DNA of 64,000 nucleotides. Source: Tritrichomonas foetus (Eukaryota; Parabasalia; Tritrichomonadida; Tritrichomonadidae). The notes under the pieces are model-generated. The model had not been told where the DNA came from, did not search any database, and saw only the letters and a program-made list of their open reading frames with translations. Position 1 is the first letter of the stretch, and every line of letters begins with the position of its first letter. The stretch spans positions 62,001-126,000 of the forward strand of contig MLAK01000793.1 in assembly GCA_001839685.1 (NCBI GenBank). Direction: 5' to 3'. The translations under genes and the position numbers were made by a program. Shown piece after piece: positions 1-10,430 of this stretch.

Positions 1-2838
1 TTCTGCAACTTTAAGAAAATCATATTTTCTTGCTACAAATCCTCTTCTTGTTTCCAGTCTTCCTCTCAAACTACAGCCATATTTCAACTCTTCGTCAGTT
101 ACCACAAACATCACTTCTTTCTCTGTGTCAAATCCAACCAAAGTTCCATAAGTTCCAAAAGGAACTGAGCCGCATGATGAAATGGAAACTACTCTAGATC
201 CAATGACAAATGTTTGTTCATCCTTCAAAATATTTCCTTTAATCAACAAATCATCAAATGAGAAATTGAAAGCATTTTTCTGATTCAATTCTATTTTATT
301 TTTTTTAAATTGGGCTTTTAATTCTTTCTCAAGACTTTCAATCATATTCTGTGAAATTGTAATATGATTAGGTTTACAAAGAGAAAATCGATTTATTAAT
401 AAACAACTGTTAAATTGATCTTTAAGGAATTTTGCGATATCTGATTTGTCAAAATCGGCAGGTGATGTGTTTTTCATCTTAATTAATTCATGAATATACT
501 TTTTAATGTCTTCTTTTAATGGTTTATAATTTGCAATTAAAACAGCATTTTTATTTAGTTTAACTAAGCCTTCAAGTATATAACCTTTCTTCTTTGTAAA
601 TAAAGTATAAGAAACTTGTTTCAATTTTCTACCTGATGTTGCCGGGAAATCGAACTCATAATCACATAAATACTGTTTTTCCATTAAATCTGGATTAATA
701 TATTCGGGCAATGAAGTGCATCCTTTCAAAATGTCAGTGATAAATGATGCAATTGGAATCCAATTACTAGCGTCATTTGCTGAACTTATGATTGATTCTG
801 GCTCATAATAATCATAAAGATAAACTTTAGCTATTCGAGTTTTATCATCTACACTTATTATTTTACATAATCGTCCAGTATATTCACCTTTAGTTATTAT
901 TGCTTGAGAGCCGGGAGCTTGACTTGGAGAAAAAGTGATTTCATGAAAGATGAAATTATTGACAATATTTTTGAAGTATTCTATTGGAGCAGTTAAGCAA
1001 TAAGGAATCAAAGAATCCGTTCTTTCCAATTGAATAAAGGAATGGTCACTTGCAGAATAATGGAAATATTTCCCTTTCATTGAATAAATATTGTCTTTCT
1101 TCGAAAGAATATAAATTCCAATTTTTTCTAAGTTTGGATTAGTTTTTGGCGTCGTAATAATTTCTTCAATCAAAAATGGTTTTAAAAATGGATAATTTGC
1201 CAATACAATTTTTCCTTTAAGAGATTGATTTAAAATTTCAATGGAATTCTGCTTTTCAAAATCGTCAAAATTCGGGAAAGAGAAACATACTTTTCCGCTT
1301 CTCGAAATCTTTGATTGATAATGAAATTTAATCGAATTAAGAGAAGGGAAATATAATGGATTTTGGTTCGATTTTGAAAGGTCAAACTCAGGGTTGATTA
1401 AAGATTTTAGAATAATTTTCACTTTTGTTCCATTTTCGTATTGGTAAAGATCATATGAAAGCTTATCACGAGTGAGCTTGTCATTACTTATATGACTTTC
1501 TATATCTTGGTAAGTTTTTGTAAGAACATCATATGGTAAAAAGAATTCATAATTTGATGTACCATCAATTGGATAATATTTGGATAATGTTGTTTTGGCA
1601 ATATTCTTAACTTCTTCAGGAATTTTATCATCTCTTCTATTTGGATTATATGTACATAATAAATGTTCAAAAGTTGATAAAGGCCTGTCTTTTTGAAATA
1701 TTATACCTGAGTAAGTTTTTGAATATTTTACAATTTCTGGCAAGCTTGGAATAATTTTGGTATCATGCTGCCATGACCAACTTGGACATTCACCAAGATA
1801 ATACAAAAGGATCCAATTCATACAATCCAAAGTTTTATGACATATTTTTTCCAATTCTGCTTCTTCTGTGGGCTTTGGATCAGTGTTTTTAATTATAATT
1901 GATATATGATTTGTTTTTGCTTGTTCTATAAATTTCTCAAGAAACTCAATGAAAACTGGAATATTAAGTTGTTGATTTTCGTTAATAATGTATTTATTTT
2001 TGTTCGAAATGAACTTCACGTAAGTATTTAAAGCTAATTCAAAATGCTGCATAGAAAATCCAAAATTAATAAAATCATTTCCAACAAAAAATGTCAATGC
2101 TACCCAATCAATTAATCTTCTTCGAGATGTATCTTTGAAAATATCATAACGTAAATAATCTTTCAAAAAATTTACATAAAAAAGATCAAAATCAAATTCT
2201 GTTAGACGATACTTTGAAATATTTCCATTGATGAATTGGTTATCGACTTCAAATTCAGAAAGACGGGGTTTCATTATACAAAAATTTGGATCTTGAAGAA
2301 GTAAACAAAGTGGTATCAAATCATTATCGCCAGAATAAATGCAATGAATTTCTCTTTTTGTTTCTTTTGAAATTTTTGCTCTTTCCCGAATGAAATTGAG
2401 AATTTTATGTTCAGCTTCACCTGGTGAATAAACAGAGCTGTATATCACGCGCGGTGTTTTCCACGCCGAATCAGTTTTCGTTTTATTTTTTACGAATTCA
2501 TCCAAAGCCTCATGAATGTCATGCATGTACTGGGAACCTGCTACAATTTTTCCACCGAGCGTTCCGTCACGGTTTTTCATAGCTTTGGCCATTGGCGATG
2601 TTCCATCGATGGATATGAAAATCAAGTTTGATGGGCGGACAAATTGAATGAGAGTGTCGAGCATACGTAATACTTCCTCTATTTCAAATTTTTTCACGCA
2701 CGTGTGTCTTGCATCAAATATTATCGATGTGAAATCAATATAAAAGTTATTAATTGACGGTCGTGATATGCAACTAAAGCGGTTGGTGCAGAGTGGATAT
2801 CGCCTTTTCAGCCATTGGTAGAAGCCTTTAATACCCAT
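1..2838 (-). CDS. XRN1: XRN1-like 5'-3' exoribonuclease, 5' part of gene (3' end outside window)
   Basis: The frame is open from the ATG at 2838 to the window edge (946 codons, no stop). The N-terminus MGIKGFYQWLKRRYP is the XRN signature. Metal-binding acidic residues can be placed by motif: D35 (NFYIDFTS), D78 (ISIDGTSP), E141 and E143 (SPGEAEHK), D171 and D173 (SGDNDL), and the later VGNDF motif. CPSWSW in the middle and a basic SH3-like segment near the window edge (GSVPFGTYGT) fit XRN1 rather than XRN2. Family role: processive cytoplasmic decay of 5'-monophosphate RNA. Oddity: after the DG..P.AK motif the usual arginine-rich stretch that binds the 5' phosphate is replaced (NRDGTLGG), and the residue at the place of His41 is Phe. 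The gene is divergent from the CK1 gene at 3253. Family call is firm; XRN1 rather than a paralogue is likely. Confidence 0.88.
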   Translation of the reverse strand, partial: MGIKGFYQWLKRRYPLCTNRFSCISRPSINNFYIDFTSIIFDARHTCVKKFEIEEVLRMLDTLIQFVRPSNLIFISIDGTSPMAKAMKNRDGTLGGKIVAGSQYMHDIHEALDEFVKNKTKTDSAWKTPRVIYSSVYSPGEAEHKILNFIRERAKISKETKREIHCIYSGDNDLIPLCLLLQDPNFCIMKPRLSEFEVDNQFINGNISKYRLTEFDFDLFYVNFLKDYLRYDIFKDTSRRRLIDWVALTFFVGNDFINFGFSMQHFELALNTYVKFISNKNKYIINENQQLNIPVFIEFLEKFIEQAKTNHISIIIKNTDPKPTEEAELEKICHKTLDCMNWILLYYLGECPSWSWQHDTKIIPSLPEIVKYSKTYSGIIFQKDRPLSTFEHLLCTYNPNRRDDKIPEEVKNIAKTTLSKYYPIDGTSNYEFFLPYDVLTKTYQDIESHISNDKLTRDKLSYDLYQYENGTKVKIILKSLINPEFDLSKSNQNPLYFPSLNSIKFHYQSKISRSGKVCFSFPNFDDFEKQNSIEILNQSLKGKIVLANYPFLKPFLIEEIITTPKTNPNLEKIGIYILSKKDNIYSMKGKYFHYSASDHSFIQLERTDSLIPYCLTAPIEYFKNIVNNFIFHEITFSPSQAPGSQAIITKGEYTGRLCKIISVDDKTRIAKVYLYDYYEPESIISSANDASNWIPIASFITDILKGCTSLPEYINPDLMEKQYLCDYEFDFPATSGRKLKQVSYTLFTKKKGYILEGLVKLNKNAVLIANYKPLKEDIKKYIHELIKMKNTSPADFDKSDIAKFLKDQFNSCLLINRFSLCKPNHITISQNMIESLEKELKAQFKKNKIELNQKNAFNFSFDDLLIKGNILKDEQTFVIGSRVVSISSCGSVPFGTYGTLVGFDTEKEVMFVVTDEELKYGCSLRGRLETRRGFVARKYDFLKVAE

Positions 2839-3252
2839 TAAATAAGATTAATTTTTTTTTGCTTTTTTTGACTTGAAAAATGAAAAAAATTGTGAAATAA
2901 AACTTTTTGGATATGTAATCTGGTCATATCATTATTATGTTTCGTGAGATGTGGTTATATTTTTGGATTCAAAGTGAAAATAGCCGGAAGAATGATCACT
3001 TTTCATAAAGTATTGAATTAAAAAGAAATGTTCATTGTTTTTCAAAGGTTTATAAATTTAAATTGATAAATTTATAAAAATATCAATGCTTCAAAAGATC
3101 TCATTTGAATGGATAATTTTTTATATAAAAAGTTGTAAAAACTTTGTTGATTTTGAAAAGAATCACTCAAAACGTTATTGAAAAAGTGAAAAATGAATGA
3201 ATAAAATCCAAAATTTTATTTTTCGACTCACTTCTCTCTTCCACCAAGAATT
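2839..3252. other. Intergenic, divergent promoter region between XRN1-like and CK1 genes
   Basis: AT-rich 414-bp spacer between two divergent genes. It contains the plus-strand promoter signals listed separately. The segment around 2944-2965 (GAGATGTGGTTATATTT) resembles part of the 39-bp repeat found at 19652 but is not a full copy. No ORF or RNA gene is visible. Confidence 0.6.
3180..3236 (+). promoter_or_regulatory. Putative promoter of CK1 gene: GAAAAAGTG element and TCACTTC initiator
   Basis: GAAAAAGTG at 3180-3188 lies about 65-73 bases before the ATG. TCACTTCTC at 3228-3236 lies 17-25 bases before it and fits the parabasalid initiator form TCA+1 Y W. The initiator consensus is known from Trichomonas vaginalis; the GAAAAAGT element is an observation from this window only. 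Confidence 0.45.
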
Positions 3253-4314
3253 ATGTCGTCAAGCTCCTATAGTAGTACCGAGGAGCATCCTGTAATCAAA
3301 TCAGGTACTCTAATCGGTGAATTCGAAGTATTCAGAATTATCGGCGAAGGTGGTTATGGTCAAATCTACGAAGTAATTCAGCAACGAACGAATGTCCACT
3401 ACGGAATGAAGGTCGAATATCTTTCGTCACATAACAAAGGATTACGAAAAGAAATCGAAATTATGCGCGATGTTCAAATATCTTGCGAATTTCCCGAATT
3501 CATCACTTCAGGTCATACAAAAACGTTTCGGTATTTAATTATGGAACTTCTTGGGCCCTCCCTTTCGCAGTTATGTAAAATATTGCCGACACGGACATTA
3601 TCCAGATATACTTTACTTCATCTCGGCATTCATATGATTCACTGCATACAAGCTCTCCATGAGATGGGATACATTCACAGGGACGTCAAGCCGGGAAACT
3701 TCCTCATTCGCCCAATGAGGGTCCACCCCATTTGCTTCATAGATTTTGGCCTGGCCCGAAAATACGTTACCGATACAGGGGCTCATAAACCACCAAGAAA
3801 GCATCCTGGATACACAGGAACCTACAGGTTTGCTTCACTCAATGCGCACGAGGAGACTGAGCTTTCTCGGCGTGATGATCTTTTTTCATGGTTCTACTCG
3901 ATGGTCGAGCTGGCCGATGGGAGACTCCCCTGGCCCCCAAGTGATGGGAAAAAAATCACCATTCAAATCAAAAAGGAAATAGCACCAGAAGAGCTGTCTA
4001 GAATGCTGACGCCGGAATTTGTGGAGATTTACAAGATGATTAATTCTCTCAAATATGAAGATGAGCCTGACTATAATGGAATTGTGAAATTATTGCAAAC
4101 AGCCATCAAAAACCAAAACTTTACGCAACATAAATATGACTGGGAGCTTTTCAATGGTAGTCAACTTGCATCAATTACAGCAATTCCGCTGAGAATGGAT
4201 GAGCCTGCGTTTTCGGATGATGAGGCGAGAGGAAAAAAAGCGACAGCGGTGGAGGGGAAGGCGAAAAAGGGAAAGAATGGTGAAGAAAATGGAGGTTGTT
4301 GTACGACGTTCTAG
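3253..4314 (+). CDS. Casein kinase 1 family protein kinase with CaaX-like C-terminus
   Basis: Serine/threonine kinase of 353 residues. Glycine loop GEGGYG at 31-36, ATP lysine K53 (YGMKVEY), catalytic HRD at 142-144 and DFG at 164-166 are all present, so it should be active. The segment SLNAHEETELSRRDD in place of an APE motif marks the CK1 group. A lysine-rich tail follows the kinase domain and the protein ends GGCCTTF. The final four residues CTTF have CaaX form, with a further cysteine before them, which suggests prenylation and possibly palmitoylation and hence membrane attachment. That is inference, but membrane-tethered CK1 enzymes are known elsewhere through palmitoylated tails. A second CK1 with the same kind of end lies at 46223-47242. 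The ATG follows a good initiator. The substrate cannot be told. Confidence 0.93.
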   Translation: MSSSSYSSTEEHPVIKSGTLIGEFEVFRIIGEGGYGQIYEVIQQRTNVHYGMKVEYLSSHNKGLRKEIEIMRDVQISCEFPEFITSGHTKTFRYLIMELLGPSLSQLCKILPTRTLSRYTLLHLGIHMIHCIQALHEMGYIHRDVKPGNFLIRPMRVHPICFIDFGLARKYVTDTGAHKPPRKHPGYTGTYRFASLNAHEETELSRRDDLFSWFYSMVELADGRLPWPPSDGKKITIQIKKEIAPEELSRMLTPEFVEIYKMINSLKYEDEPDYNGIVKLLQTAIKNQNFTQHKYDWELFNGSQLASITAIPLRMDEPAFSDDEARGKKATAVEGKAKKGKNGEENGGCCTTF

Positions 4315-4595
4315 TTGTTGTTAATACATGTTAAATAATATTTATATTACTACTTATTGACTTTTTATGTTTTATCTTTTTGATTCTAATGTTTTGTTTC
4401 TCAAGTAAAGTTGAATGAAATTATTTTCAAAAGAAAGAATGCATGATCATTAAGAGATTATTTTTCACAAATAAGAAAGATAATTTGATATAAATATCTA
4501 TTTTATGAATTACATATTCTAAGTTTTTGGTGAACATCTAATATGATTAAGAACAATTTTAAAAGGTGAATGATTCATATGGATCATATAATCAT

Positions 4596-7334
4596 TTAAT
4601 GCATTTTTTGAAGGCATAGAGCAATTTTTCCTTCAACAATAGATGATTTCCGAAGTAAATCATCATCTGGAAGATTCTTAATTAAACTGAAAACTTGATA
4701 TATAATTGGGTTCTCTTCCAATGTCTTACAAAATGAATAGCCGCAATAATTCACAAGATCATCTAGCAATTTCAAAAATAAATCATAGCTTCTTTGGGTA
4801 ATTGCTGAATATTTCGACATTAATTCGACGGCATTAAAAATTTGTTTGATATTCATTAGAATTAATCTTTTATTTCCATTAGCTATTTCTACACATACTA
4901 CATAGCTATGTAAAATTGATTCAAAAAAAAAAAATGCAAAGTCTGTATCTTCGTACTGTGTGACATCGATTTGAATTCTTTGCAAAAAAAATAAAATTGA
5001 AAGCATTGAAGTAAACAATGAATCAAAATCATATCTCATTTGTGAAAAAAAATTAGTTATTGCAGTAATTAAACTAGGAAGTAAATATTTGGGTATTGAC
5101 GACTAAAAAAACAAAGGGCGTAACAAACTAAAATATTTAGGTGCAAGTTCTATTATTGAGTTTGTTGGATATTGGAAAATATCACGTGTCAATTGAATAA
5201 CTTGATAAATTAAAGGAATATTTTTATTAACTTGGAACTCTTCAAGAAGTTCTTCGAGGATTTGAGAAAGTCCATGATAATAAGGTGAAAATTCCTTTTT
5301 CATAATAATTGAAAAAGCATCAATTGTATATAATGCTTCAGAATACACTTCAAAATCCTTAATACTAAGTAAACGATAAAAAGTATCCATAATTGGTGGT
5401 ACAAAAGGCTCAATACTGTGTCTAATTTTGATCGTTATGCTTCGAATTAGGTTACAATTCATTGATAAATAAATAGGTGCATTGATTTTGCAACAAATCA
5501 TTTCATCTATGATATTTTGATGTGTAATATGCAATAGTTCGATTATTTTTGATTCAGCTAATTTGGGTAAATGCATGATTAATTCACTAAAAGCATTATA
5601 AACTTCAATGATGAGTGGTGGTTCTCTAAAATTCGGATTTTCAAAAGCTTTTTCGAAAATTGAGTATACTTCTGAAAATGATTCCCAAAGATATGATTGC
5701 ATTATATCATTTACAAATGCCTGAAGAAGATTAGAGAGGAGTCCAAATGATTTTACAATGACATCAACTGGACTTTCATTAGAAATATTTAATGAAACAA
5801 GTTTTAATAAATATTTAAAACGTTCAGTCGAGGAAATAATTTGTTGATAAGTTGATACAGAATCAGAAATAATTTCAAGTGCTAAATCTTGAAGTGCTGG
5901 ATTTGTTTTATCTTCAGCTGTTTGTAAAATGTTTGGAAACAGATTTTCTAAACATGGATAAAAATCATTAAATTTCATTAAACTAAAAATAACATAAAAT
6001 GATGCAAATTTGTTCACGTTGAATGAATCTGAAACAAACTTCAATAAAATGGGTACACAAGTTTCAGGTTCAGCTCTCACAAAATTGCTCAAACAAACAA
6101 TGATGTTAACTACAACAGGACTCAACTCATCATCATCACAGCCACATCCATCACCAGCATCAACTCTATTCTTAGAACTATGGGCAACATTAGGTACAGT
6201 ATTGGATTCATTATTAATAACAGCAGATGGAATATTATTGGCTAAAGTGCTGGTGATACCATCAGATGCAGTATTAGGAATAGTACTAACGATAGGCTGA
6301 GTATCAGAAAGTTTGTAGATTGCATTTGGACTAGAAAGAAAAGTCAGAAAAACTGGAATTAAGGAAATTGATGCAGTTTTAATGATTGTATGTAAGTTTT
6401 TGTCAATTTCACACTGTGCAAGAGAAATCCAAAAGCTGATTCCCATAACAATAACTTCATCATCATTTGCAGCTAAATCATTGCTCACAACTGGAAATAT
6501 TTCTGGCATCAAATGGCCAAGTTTCTCAATATGGCGAGCGAATGTAATAATTATTGATTTATAAACACGTTTGTGGATTTCTTTGTTAAAAATCGACATT
6601 CTTTTCAATAGTGTTCGAACATAACCATCTAATTCATTTTGATTATTTTCAAAAAAGGCATCAAGTAAGAATAAAACTTTCGTATTGACTTTTAAACAAT
6701 CATTCAAAATATTTAGATCGATTGAAAAAAATCCTAAATAAAACTTCAATACGTTGTAAATACTTTGCAAAACAAATGAAAAATAAAAAAATTCTTTGAC
6801 TATTAAATTCATAGTAAAGAAATTGTGTAATACACGAAAAGCTCAAAAAAATAAAAAAATATTATCTTGAAAAGATGGACTCAATAAAGTTTCAAAAAGC
6901 CATTGAAAGAAATTAGGCCAAATGCCAAGAGGTAATTCAAAATTAACCAGTCTTGCAATACACCAAGATGAATAAACACGGAGATTAAAATCATCTGATT
7001 CTAAAAAATGAATGAGTTGATTATGAAGTGAGATGATCTCATCTTCACAAAATATTGATCTCCACTGGCTCATAAAAAAGCCAAGTGGACGTTGCCTAGT
7101 TGAAATTGCATTTGAAAAAATTGTCAGCAAATATCTATAAATTCGATCTTCAAGAGATTCGTCACAAATCATTTTTGCAACTTCTTTGATAAATAATTTA
7201 GGGTGATTTTTCATTTGGTTCACAAGAAAATTATTTATGCTTTCAATTGTTTCATTATTTTGAGAATTTACAAAACATATTATTGCATATGAAATTGTAG
7301 GTTCTGATGATTGTTGATTATTGTCTACATTCAT
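4596..7334 (-). pseudogene. Importin-beta1 (karyopherin beta)-like gene with two in-frame stop codons
   Basis: Three consecutive open stretches (ATG at 7334 to TGA at 6843-6845; on to TAG at 5103-5105; on to TAA at 4596-4598) all lie in the same reading frame, with no frameshift between them. Translated through the stops they give about 912 codons, roughly importin-beta size and co-linear with it. Recognisable parts are the N-terminal ELPLGIWPNFFQW (compare EIP.NQWPELI in importin beta1), the GISFWISLAQCEID segment, and a C-terminal helix pair. Family role: nuclear import receptor built of HEAT repeats. The N-terminus also looks short: upstream of 7334 the frame runs only through TTG at 7391 to a stop at 7398, without an ATG. 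Both stops lie directly after T-runs, but a one-base indel there would not preserve the shared frame, so they look like real point changes or assembly substitutions. Confidence 0.75.
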
Positions 7335-7391
7335 TTGTATTTTACAAAGCAGAAGATCCCTTTCAGTTGTGGAATTCTGTAAATATTGCAA

Positions 7392-8048
7392 TTGACCTTA
7401 ACCGTAAGAATATTGACGTTATATTGGCAGTTTCAATTCATGATGACGTCATTGAAAGTGCTTTCATTATGGTCTATAATGGCAGTATAATCATTTGTTT
7501 CGGTGAATAAGATATTTGGAATAGCGAACGCATGATTATTTACTACAACATACATTATATTAGTTTTTGTTGATCCAATACCACAATTCTTCAATTTGTT
7601 ATTACCAGTTGTCGAGGAAACTTGATTTTCACTGAAATTAAAGTTATGCTATGAGAAATGGATCTTCGCCGAATTCGGACTAACATGCTCAATAACTTTG
7701 TAATTGGATGGAGCATTATATATAAAACGCCTTCCATGTTTGTAAAAAAAATTATATCATTGAGATTATAAACTTGATTGTGAACAAAGATAAACAACAA
7801 ACATAAAAAAAGATAATCAACAAATACAAAAAAGATAATCAACAAATACAAAAAAGATAATCAACAAATACAAAAATAGATAAACAACAAACATAAAAAA
7901 AGATAAACAACAAACATAACAAAAAGAATCAACAACAAACATAAAAAAAGATACACAACAAAAAACTTAAAAAAGAATCAACAAACATAAAAAAAAAGGC
8001 AACCGATGATTTATCACTTATACTTTTAATGATCAAACAATCAAACAA
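7392..8048. other. Intergenic region, partly simple-sequence
   Basis: Spacer between the importin-like gene and the NT-C2 gene. The right half is the A-rich tandem array described separately. Short open frames here (for example 7591-7851 minus and 7307-7510 plus) are by-products of low complexity or overlap and start with non-ATG codons or lack any protein character. Confidence 0.5.
7786..8000. repeat. Imperfect A-rich tandem repeat, unit about 24 bp
   Basis: Roughly nine units of the form AAAAAGATAATCAACAAATAC or AAAAAGATAAACAACAAAC follow each other, with single-base and short indel variation. The array ends 48 bases before the stop codon of the NT-C2 gene on the minus strand, so it lies in or just past its 3' untranslated region. 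Confidence 0.85.
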
Positions 8049-8972
8049 TTATTGAGCAGGTTCGTCATTTATGATACTTGCTAAAAGTCCATCTATTTGC
8101 TGCTCAAGCTCACTAAATCTGTCGATTGGTATCTTCGTCGGGGCATATTCCCAAGCGCCTGGCAGCTTCACCGACGACGAAAGGCTGTTATTGAAGCTGT
8201 TGTTAGTGTTGTGGCTATTATTTATACTATTGTGGCTATTGTGGCTATTATTTATACTATTTGCACTCTGCATGCTGTTTTCCGTTAACAAAGGTGTACT
8301 TTTTGAGAGGGAATCCGATCGAGCGTGAGACGAAAGAATCCCGCTCGAAGTGGAGATAGGCATTTTTGGGGCCGATGGTGAATTTATGGTGATTGATTTC
8401 GAAGGTGGAATTGTTGTGCTCATTGACCTAGATTCAGCGTTTGTTGTTGACTCACTTGTATCTTCGTTATCTAAATAATTTGATGAAATGGTGGCTGACA
8501 TTCCGCGTCTGTGAAATACGTTTGCAGGGATCGATGGAACTTGGTCTGTAGGCGTGTCGACAGGCGGAAGATGCAAATTTGACGGCAATTGAATATTGCA
8601 TAAAAAAACCGGCTTTTCTGAGCAGTTTTCGAGGCCACACCGAATATCAAGCGTTCTTTGTAGTAAAAGGCTTACAATATCCAACAAAACAATGCCATAA
8701 CGGGTAAATCCTGATCCGGACAAACTTTCTAAACGAAAAGAAAGCCTAGTTTTTTTGATATGTTTGGCCTTGCTGAGATCTTCCGGAAGTGCAATTTCGA
8801 TCGAAACTGGTTCAACAAATTCGGCTGTGTTTTCTTTAATCGGATAAGGTTTCGTTGTTACGTGGTAGGAACCTTGCTTAGCCTTTAAAAAAATTCGATT
8901 TTGACGTGTAGGGATCTCTATTAGTTTTATATTACGAAGGATAATTTTGCTCTTTTTCTGCGAGCTTTTCAT
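8049..8972 (-). CDS. NT-C2 domain-like protein with low-complexity Ser/Asn tail
   Basis: Protein of 307 residues. The first about 115 residues look like an N-terminal C2 (NT-C2, EEIG1/EHBP1-type) beta-sandwich: a basic start, alternating hydrophobic strands (KIILRNIKLIEI, RIFLKAKQGS), then TRLSFRLESLSGSG and a closing YGIVLLDIVSLLL strand, the usual order in that family. Residues about 135-215 are Ser/Thr/Pro-rich and probably disordered. Residues about 235-265 are a Ser-Asn-His repeat (SINNSHNSHNS). A short conserved-looking C-terminal helix (RFSELEQQIDGLLASI) ends the protein. NT-C2 proteins act in membrane traffic and cytoskeletal linkage; that role here is inferred only from fold resemblance. 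ATG at 8972 is the first in frame. Confidence 0.6.
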   Translation of the reverse strand: MKSSQKKSKIILRNIKLIEIPTRQNRIFLKAKQGSYHVTTKPYPIKENTAEFVEPVSIEIALPEDLSKAKHIKKTRLSFRLESLSGSGFTRYGIVLLDIVSLLLQRTLDIRCGLENCSEKPVFLCNIQLPSNLHLPPVDTPTDQVPSIPANVFHRRGMSATISSNYLDNEDTSESTTNAESRSMSTTIPPSKSITINSPSAPKMPISTSSGILSSHARSDSLSKSTPLLTENSMQSANSINNSHNSHNSINNSHNTNNSFNNSLSSSVKLPGAWEYAPTKIPIDRFSELEQQIDGLLASIINDEPAQ

Positions 8973-9713
8973 TTTTTTGATTTATGATTTTTTTTTTTTT
9001 TTTATCGTTCCTTTGAAATTTGATTTTCCATGCTGTGGAATTGTGAATATGATAGTGATGATTCAATACTTTTGAATATGATATTTTTCAAAATGTTCTC
9101 ACAATTTTGTGATAAAGGTTGATGACACATTCACTGATGAATAATCGATAATGTCTGTAATCTAACCACATTCTCGTCAATTTTACCTTTCTATCCATCA
9201 ATGAAATATGAATAAATTCATGTCCTATTTATTTGTCATTAGACAAAGATGGGAAAAAAACTAGTCTTCGGTTATATCATCAATTCTTCTCTTCTCAATA
9301 TTCAAAAATGTTGTTTTCAATTCATTAATCACCCAATAATTTCTTCTTTAAGAAAGAAATATATTTTATAATATAATATTTCATTCGTTCTCTTATACTC
9401 ATATCTCATTTTTAGAAATATTCATAGAGATTAGAAGATTCAACTAAAATAATGTAGAGAAGGAATTCAATGAGAAATCTTAAAGAAATTGAATGTTTTT
9501 TCATCGTTTTCGGGTAACTTATTGAAATGATCTAATATCTTGAAGTCGAAATCTAACATATTATAAATAACTATGATGACGTTAACACAATCATATCATA
9601 CTGTAATATACATAAAAATAATTAGAATCAATTCATAATCATTACGCATCAATTTTTTATTCATTTTGATTTTTTTCGCACGTTTAAATTTAACGGCTTT
9701 TCAAAATCATCGG
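8973..9713. other. Intergenic spacer, nothing recognisable
   Basis: 741 bp of AT-rich sequence between the divergent NT-C2 and CK2 beta genes. It includes a T-run at 8990-9003 next to the minus-strand start. The open frame running from TTG at 9666 into CK2 beta is an in-frame extension without ATG and was not used. Confidence 0.5.
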
Positions 9714-10430
9714 ATGAATCGCCAGAGTCTATCGAAGATCTCCACTCCGAGCATCATCAAAATCGATTACTTTCAGATATACACGAAGCCCTGCAGAAAT
9801 TGCCCTTCTGGTGTTGAACCGTGGATCAGGCAATTCTGTAAAACCAACCCATGGTATGTTCCAATCGACGTGGAATGGGCAGGTGACTGGTTCAATCAAT
9901 ACGGTATCAGCCAGCAAGTCGATGACTTTGATGCAGCAATCGAATTAATCGTCGATCAACATTCAAAAGACTGGGCGACTTATTCAGAAGAAAAAATCAG
10001 ATCAATTCATCAGCAGGCCCTCAGGATTTACGGAATGCTCCATGCAAGATGGATTTGTCAACCGCGCGGAATGTCGCTAATGAAGGACAAATACGAAAAG
10101 GGAGTTTACGGACAATGCCAGAGGTATGCGTGCCACGGGACGCATTTGCTGCCGATGGGAACGACATTTACGATACGAAGACATTCGACCAAATTATTCT
10201 GTCCAAACTGTTACGACATCTACCGCGCACCATCTTTAATTGTATTGGATGGCGCGCACTTCGGTCCGGCCTTTCCGCATATATTTTTAAGTGAATATTC
10301 CCAATTTGATAAAGCTGGCGAATTCAAACCATTTGAAATAAAGGCTTTCGGTTTCAAAATTCACAAAAATCCAAACGCGAGATTCTCTGTTCACGATAAA
10401 AATAAATACGAGGATGAAATCCCGGAATAA
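9714..10430 (+). CDS. CSNK2B: Casein kinase 2 regulatory subunit beta
   Basis: Regulatory subunit of the CK2 holoenzyme, 238 residues counted from the ATG at 9714. The fold is recognisable throughout: WIRQFCKTN near residue 37, the helical segment with IYGMLHARWICQPRG at about 105-119, and the zinc-binding dimerisation domain with C135, C140, C163 and C166 (CQRYAC ... FCPNC), followed by DGAHFGPAFPHIF (about 179-191), the classical C-terminal signature. Human CK2 beta is 215 residues, so length fits. The acidic loop of animal CK2 beta is not obvious here. An upstream in-frame TTG at 9666 was rejected because nuclear genes here start with ATG. Known role: dimerises through the zinc finger and sets substrate choice of two catalytic alpha subunits, which are not in this window. 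Confidence 0.95.
   Translation: MNRQSLSKISTPSIIKIDYFQIYTKPCRNCPSGVEPWIRQFCKTNPWYVPIDVEWAGDWFNQYGISQQVDDFDAAIELIVDQHSKDWATYSEEKIRSIHQQALRIYGMLHARWICQPRGMSLMKDKYEKGVYGQCQRYACHGTHLLPMGTTFTIRRHSTKLFCPNCYDIYRAPSLIVLDGAHFGPAFPHIFLSEYSQFDKAGEFKPFEIKAFGFKIHKNPNARFSVHDKNKYEDEIPE

Noticed and set aside
3613..3982. Overlapping frames inside the CK1 gene
   Set aside because: Shadows of a strongly conserved kinase frame.
5090..6850. T-run indels or short introns as the cause of the two importin stops
   Set aside because: The three open stretches share one frame; a one-base indel on either side gives new stops within a few codons. No GTATGT donor or ACTAAC branch site is present, and the only GT...AG span at the TAG (26 bases) would break the frame.
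4596..7334. Genetic code change (TGA or TAG as sense)
   Set aside because: TGA ends the Myb and CCDC6-like genes and TAG ends the CK1 at 3253, at places where family length predicts the end.
9666..9713. Upstream extension of CK2 beta
   Set aside because: It starts with TTG; the first in-frame ATG is 9714 and the CK2 beta homology begins after it.
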